Shown: positions 60,838 through 64,000 of the stretch, piece by piece | How positions within the stretch are numbered: the stretch's first letter is position 1 | How the letters are laid out: every line of letters begins with the position of its first letter | From: Thermohalobaculum sediminis | GTDB taxonomy: Bacteria; Pseudomonadota; Alphaproteobacteria; Rhodobacterales; Rhodobacteraceae | Direction: 5' to 3' | Assembly: GCF_023487995.1 (NCBI RefSeq) | Contig: NZ_JAMFKN010000008.1 | Location: 124,001 to 188,000 of the forward strand | Length of the DNA: 64,000 nucleotides | Translations under genes and position numbers: made by a program | The notes under the pieces: generated by a model | The model's input: the letters and a program-made list of their open reading frames with translations, nothing else | Told to the model about the DNA's origin: nothing | Database searches by the model: none

Positions 60838-62208
60838 TTAGCCCCGGTCGGGTGCGCAGGGCAACCGCTCGCGCACGAGGTCCTCGGCGCGCGCCAGCGC
60901 GATGGCGTCGCGGGTTGGCGGCATGGCGCCGCGCGAAAGCGGGATCGCGACGAGAGCGTCCCCCCGGCGGATCGCGGGCAGGGTCAGACGCACCACATGC
61001 GGCATCGCATCCCATCCCTCCGGGCGCAGCACGACCGGGAGAGCGCGCGTCCCCACCTCGCCCAGCGCGCCCAGCGTGAGCCCCTCGCCCACGGGCCCGA
61101 TGCGCCAGCGGGCGTCCCAGACCGCGCCGGCGGGACCGATGGCGACGGGCGGCGCGGCGGCCGCGGGCTCGCGGCACATGAGGATGCGCCCGCCCCGTGA
61201 CGGCCGCGCGATCACGCCCCCCAGCGTGGCGCCATGCGGGACAGGGGCGCCGAGCCCCGCGACCACTGCGGCGAGCGGCTCGCCCCGCGGCGCATACGGC
61301 GCCCCCGTGATCGCGCGGATGCACGACGCCACCAGCCGGCCGGCAATCTCGGGGTCGGCGGCGGCCAGCGCCGCGCGGTCGATCAGGATCTCGCCCGCCG
61401 CCCCGACCCCGAGGGCCTGTGCCGCCAGCACGGCGGTCGCGCGGTCGAGCGCCCGGCGCTGCGCCGCGAGGCGCCGCGCGCTGGCCGCGATCGCCTCGGC
61501 GGGGATGCCGGCCCCCTCGAGCGCCGCGACGAGCCCCCGCAGGCGCACGCGCAGATGTGCCGGGTCCTCGTTCGTCGGGTCGTCCACCCAGGCCGCTCCA
61601 CGGGCCGCAAGCCAGTCGCGCAGCGCGGCCCGCCGGAGGCCCAGCAACGGGCGCAGCCACAGCGTGCCGAGCAGGCGGCTCGCCTCGGCCATGCCGGCAA
61701 GGCCATCGGCACCCGACCCGCGGCCCAGCCGCATCAGCACCGTCTCGGCCTGATCATCAAGCGTGTGGCCCAGCAAGATGGCCGAAAGCCCCCGCTCGCG
61801 CGCCCAGCCGGAGAGAAGGCTCAACCGGGCCTCGCGAGCACCCGCATTGATGTTGCCCGATGGCAGGCGCCCTGCCTCGAGCGTGCGATGCGGCACGCCC
61901 AGTGCGGCGGCCTGCCGAGCGACCCCGGCCGCCTCGGCCGCGGAGCCGGGCCGCAGGCCATGGTCGACCGTCGCAACCTCGATCGACCGTCCCCGCGCCG
62001 CTGCCCATTGCTGCGCGGCGAGCAGGAGGGCGACCGAATCGCCGCCTCCCGACACGGCAATGCCCAGAGGTCCGTCGGGTGCGAGGCGGTCGAGTGCCGC
62101 GGCGACCATGGCCGTCAGATCGGGCTTTGCCCCCGCCGCCTCGCGACCCATCGGGTCGTCCATGCCGTCCGGGCGCCCGCCGCCAGCGCACCGGGCGCGG
62201 CGCGACAT
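60838..62208 (-). CDS. tilS: tRNA(Ile)-lysidine synthase
   Basis: TilS puts lysidine at C34 of tRNA-Ile(CAU) so it reads AUA. The 456 residues have the PP-loop [14 protein letters not shown] (SGGGDS at 53-58), the [26 protein letters not shown] segment with His and Asp pairs, and a C-terminal tRNA-binding region. The ATG at 62208 begins one base from the cpoB stop; a later ATG at 62163 is possible because the first 15 residues are not conserved-looking. It is followed by ftsH. Confidence 0.95.
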   Translation of the reverse strand: MSRRARCAGGGRPDGMDDPMGREAAGAKPDLTAMVAAALDRLAPDGPLGIAVSGGGDSVALLLAAQQWAAARGRSIEVATVDHGLRPGSAAEAAGVARQAAALGVPHRTLEAGRLPSGNINAGAREARLSLLSGWARERGLSAILLGHTLDDQAETVLMRLGRGSGADGLAGMAEASRLLGTLWLRPLLGLRRAALRDWLAARGAAWVDDPTNEDPAHLRVRLRGLVAALEGAGIPAEAIAASARRLAAQRRALDRATAVLAAQALGVGAAGEILIDRAALAAADPEIAGRLVASCIRAITGAPYAPRGEPLAAVVAGLGAPVPHGATLGGVIARPSRGGRILMCREPAAAAPPVAIGPAGAVWDARWRIGPVGEGLTLGALGEVGTRALPVVLRPEGWDAMPHVVRLTLPAIRRGDALVAIPLSRGAMPPTRDAIALARAEDLVRERLPCAPDRG

Positions 62209-62209
62209 C

Positions 62210-63091
62210 TCAGCCGCAGCCGAGCCGCTGCGCCTCGGCCTCGGCCTCGCCGACCGCGCGGCTGTCGCCGGCGAACTGGTTGGCCACCTCGCGCAACGTC
62301 AGGCAGGCCTCGCGCTGCTGCCCGAGGCGGCCGAGCGTGACGCCCAGCTTCACCAGGTTGCGCGCGGCGAGCGGACCGCCGCGATCGGTCTCGTAGCCGT
62401 CGAGATAGCTGCGCGCGGCCTCCTGGAAGGCGCCCCGCACGAATTGGCTCTCGCCCATCCAGAAGCGCGCCTCGCCTTCCAGCGGGCTGCGCGGATAGTC
62501 GTTCAGGAAGCGCCGCAGACGGTCCTCGGCCTGGTCGAACCGGCCCTGCTGCACGTCACGGATGGCGCGGTCGAGGTCGCTGCGCTCGCTGACGGACACC
62601 TCGGGCCCGGCCGAGGCGACCGGCGTGCCGCCCCCGCCCGCAGCCGCCGGCGCGCCGCCGCCGACCGGCGGCGTCTGGCCAAGCGCCGAGATGTCGCCGC
62701 CCTCGAGCTCGGTCAGCCGGAACTCGATGTCGCCGAACCGCCGCGTGGCGTCGGCGGCGACCTGTTCGATGCGGAAGCGCAGCTCCTCGACCTGACCGGT
62801 GAGGCGGCTCATCTCGGCCTCGAGCCGCTGCACGCGCACGAGGGCGTCGCCGCTCACGGGCGCCCCGCCGCCACCGGGCGCGGCCGTTCCGCCGATCTGC
62901 GCCTTGAGCTGCTGCACCTCGGCATCGATCACGCTCAGGCGATAGCGCAGGTCGTCGGCGGTCGGTTGCGGTGCCGACCAAGTCTGCGCCAGCGCCGCCC
63001 AGCCCATCGACAGCACAAGCGCCGCGGCGGCCGTTCCCCCGGCTAGGCGGGAGGTGAGGCGCGCGGGTCGGGCGGGCACAGTCGGACGCAT
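62210..63091 (-). CDS. cpoB: Cell division coordinator CpoB / Tol-Pal system protein YbgF
   Basis: A 293-residue periplasmic protein of the Tol-Pal system, which links peptidoglycan synthesis to outer-membrane constriction. It has a signal peptide (about 18-35), an N-terminal coiled coil (DLRYRLSVIDAEVQQLKAQIGG, then VQRLEAEMSRLTGQVEELRFR), a Gly/Ala linker and C-terminal TPR repeats (AIRDVQQGRFDQAEDRLRRFLNDYPRSPLEGEA). It lies 65 bases after pal, with a hairpin between them, and is next to tilS. Confidence 0.93.
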   Translation of the reverse strand: MRPTVPARPARLTSRLAGGTAAAALVLSMGWAALAQTWSAPQPTADDLRYRLSVIDAEVQQLKAQIGGTAAPGGGGAPVSGDALVRVQRLEAEMSRLTGQVEELRFRIEQVAADATRRFGDIEFRLTELEGGDISALGQTPPVGGGAPAAAGGGGTPVASAGPEVSVSERSDLDRAIRDVQQGRFDQAEDRLRRFLNDYPRSPLEGEARFWMGESQFVRGAFQEAARSYLDGYETDRGGPLAARNLVKLGVTLGRLGQQREACLTLREVANQFAGDSRAVGEAEAEAQRLGCG

Positions 63092-63112
63092 TCTGTCGTC
63101 TCCCCAAGGATC

Positions 63113-63143
63113 GTCCGGGCGGGGCCATCCGCTCCGCCCGGAC
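63113..63143. other. Intercistronic hairpin between pal and cpoB
   Basis: GTCCGGGCGG (63113-63122) and CCGCCCGGAC (63134-63143) form a perfect 10-bp stem with an 11-base loop. It lacks a T-tract, so it could stabilise or partially attenuate the pal transcript, setting lower expression of cpoB than pal. Confidence 0.6.
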
Positions 63144-63156
63144 AGTCAGGCCGGCA

Positions 63157-63651
63157 TCAGCTGGTCGGCGCGCCGACGACAACGCTCACGGCGCGACGGT
63201 TCTGCGACCAGCAGCTCTCGTCCGAGCACAGCGCCACCGGGCGCTCCTTGCCATAGCTGACGGTGCGCAGGCGGTCAGAGGATACGCCCTGCGAGAGCAG
63301 GAACGCCCGCGCCGCGTTGGCGCGGCGCGCGCCCAGCGCCAGGTTGTAGTCGCGCGTGCCGCGCTCGTCGGCATGGCCCTCGATGGTCGCGGTGGCCGCG
63401 GGGTTGTTGCGGAACCACTGCGCCTGCTGGGCCAGCGTCGACTGCGCCTGCGCGTCGAGCTCGGAGCTGTCGAACGCGAAGAACACGCGGTCGCCCACGA
63501 CCTGGTTGAAATAGGCGATCGTGCTCGGGTCGGGCTGGCCGGCGATGCCGCCACCCGCGCCGGCACCCGCCGAGGCATCAACCGAATCGTCGCCCGCACA
63601 GGCCGCGAGCAGGGCCACCAGGCCGAGGGCCGCGACTGCTTTGATCTTCAT
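63157..63651 (-). CDS. pal: Peptidoglycan-associated lipoprotein Pal
   Basis: A 164-residue outer-membrane lipoprotein that binds peptidoglycan and TolB. The signal MKIKAVAALGLVALLAAC has lipobox LAAC with Cys18. The OmpA-like domain contains RVFFAFDSSELDAQAQ, TATIEGHADERGTRDYNLALGARRANAARAFLLSQGV and the RTVSYGKERP site, all canonical. AAGGAGAAG precedes the ATG at 63651; the longer frame start at 63738 would ruin the signal peptide. Confidence 0.97.
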   Translation of the reverse strand: MKIKAVAALGLVALLAACAGDDSVDASAGAGAGGGIAGQPDPSTIAYFNQVVGDRVFFAFDSSELDAQAQSTLAQQAQWFRNNPAATATIEGHADERGTRDYNLALGARRANAARAFLLSQGVSSDRLRTVSYGKERPVALCSDESCWSQNRRAVSVVVGAPTS

Positions 63652-63769
63652 CTGGCTCTTCTCCTTTTCGAAGCCGGATCTGCGCCGTGGCAACCACACC
63701 CCGGCGCGCACTATCGCCCGCGCAACCCGCTCTCGCAACCCGGAGGCGAGACTGCGCAGCCATATTCCC

Positions 63770-64000
63770 CTATCGCCGCAAGGGCGACCACGCCGGGTCC
63801 GACGCCGCGTTCGGCGTCGGGACGATACGCAGGTTCCTGCCCGTGATGTCGATCGACATCAGCTGGGCGCGCCCGGCCTGCCCCGGGCTCTCGCGGAAGA
63901 ACATCAGCACCCGGCCATTGGGCGACCAGGTCGGCCCTTCGTCCAGAAAACTCGACGTGAGCAGCCGCTCGTCCGAGCCGTCGGTCCGCATCACGCCAAT
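63770..64000 (-). CDS. tolB: Tol-Pal system protein TolB, C-terminal end (cut by window edge)
   Basis: The last 76 residues of the periplasmic TolB beta-propeller, which binds Pal and colicins. The frame is open from the window edge to the TGA at 63770. Propeller-blade sequence is visible: [33 protein letters not shown] and [28 protein letters not shown]. It precedes pal by 118 bases, the usual tolB-pal order. The 5' part is outside the window. Confidence 0.93.
   Translation of the reverse strand: MGVMRTDGSDERLLTSSFLDEGPTWSPNGRVLMFFRESPGQAGRAQLMSIDITGRNLRIVPTPNAASDPAWSPLRR

Overview
The window is a very GC-rich stretch of a bacterial chromosome. Gene content and order point to an alphaproteobacterium of the Rhodobacteraceae/Roseobacter group: tolB-pal-cpoB-tilS-ftsH on the right, a divergent argH/tlpA pair, ftsE-ftsX beside a zinc-ribbon protein gene, an L-malyl-CoA lyase closely resembling Rhodobacter Mcl1, an ELM1-family gene followed by trxB, and a liv transport operon carrying a DUF6867 gene. 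Genes are packed tightly, with many ATGA or TGATG junctions. The family assignment rests on recognised sequences and gene order, not on a search.

Left part (1-19.3 kb): a truncated proC, a YbjN-domain gene and ubiK on the minus strand, then the overlapping operon lgt, midA-like methyltransferase, pgeF and an M24-fold gene. Next come a divergent Lrp-type regulator and an ELM1-trxB-methyltransferase operon, parC, a small DUF2892 membrane protein behind a perfect FNR-type box, a CueR/HmrR copper regulator, fmt and def, a methyltransferase, mcl1 behind a perfect inverted repeat, a TPR adenylate/guanylate cyclase, and accA.

Middle (19.3-44.7 kb): plsC, ftsX and ftsE, the zinc-ribbon protein with a tandem repeat, a large TIGR02302/DUF4175 protein, lysA, an LptM-like lipoprotein and argH; then tlpA and a prolyl-tRNA editing-like gene. 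A cytochrome b561 plus two YceI genes follow. A metabolic stretch holds 3-hydroxybutyryl-CoA dehydrogenase, nitrilase, an alpha/beta hydrolase, etfA/etfB and a nitronate monooxygenase. After it come a lytic transglycosylase, a PduO-type adenosyltransferase, a HIG1 protein, an SDR, an HNH protein, an amidoligase, a TIGR03862 flavoprotein, a thioesterase and a class IV aminotransferase.

Right part (44.7-64 kb): the complete high-affinity branched-chain amino acid ABC transporter (livH-M-G-F, DUF6867, livJ), a fused CoA-transferase, a secreted cyclophilin, queA, an MFS transporter, a DUF924 gene, lpdA, two tandem paralogous small lipoproteins, then ftsH, tilS, cpoB, pal and the 3' end of tolB. 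Several genes fit one physiology: LIV uptake, class IV transamination, ETF, a thioesterase, 3-hydroxyacyl-CoA dehydrogenase, CoA-transferase and malyl-CoA lyase all belong to amino-acid and acyl-CoA catabolism, although they are not one operon.

I see no prophage, insertion sequence, CRISPR array, defence island, rRNA or tRNA gene. Most of the window is conserved core genome. The least explained items are the tandem lipoproteins, the metal-ligand-poor M24 protein, the amidoligase neighbourhood and the regulatory palindromes.
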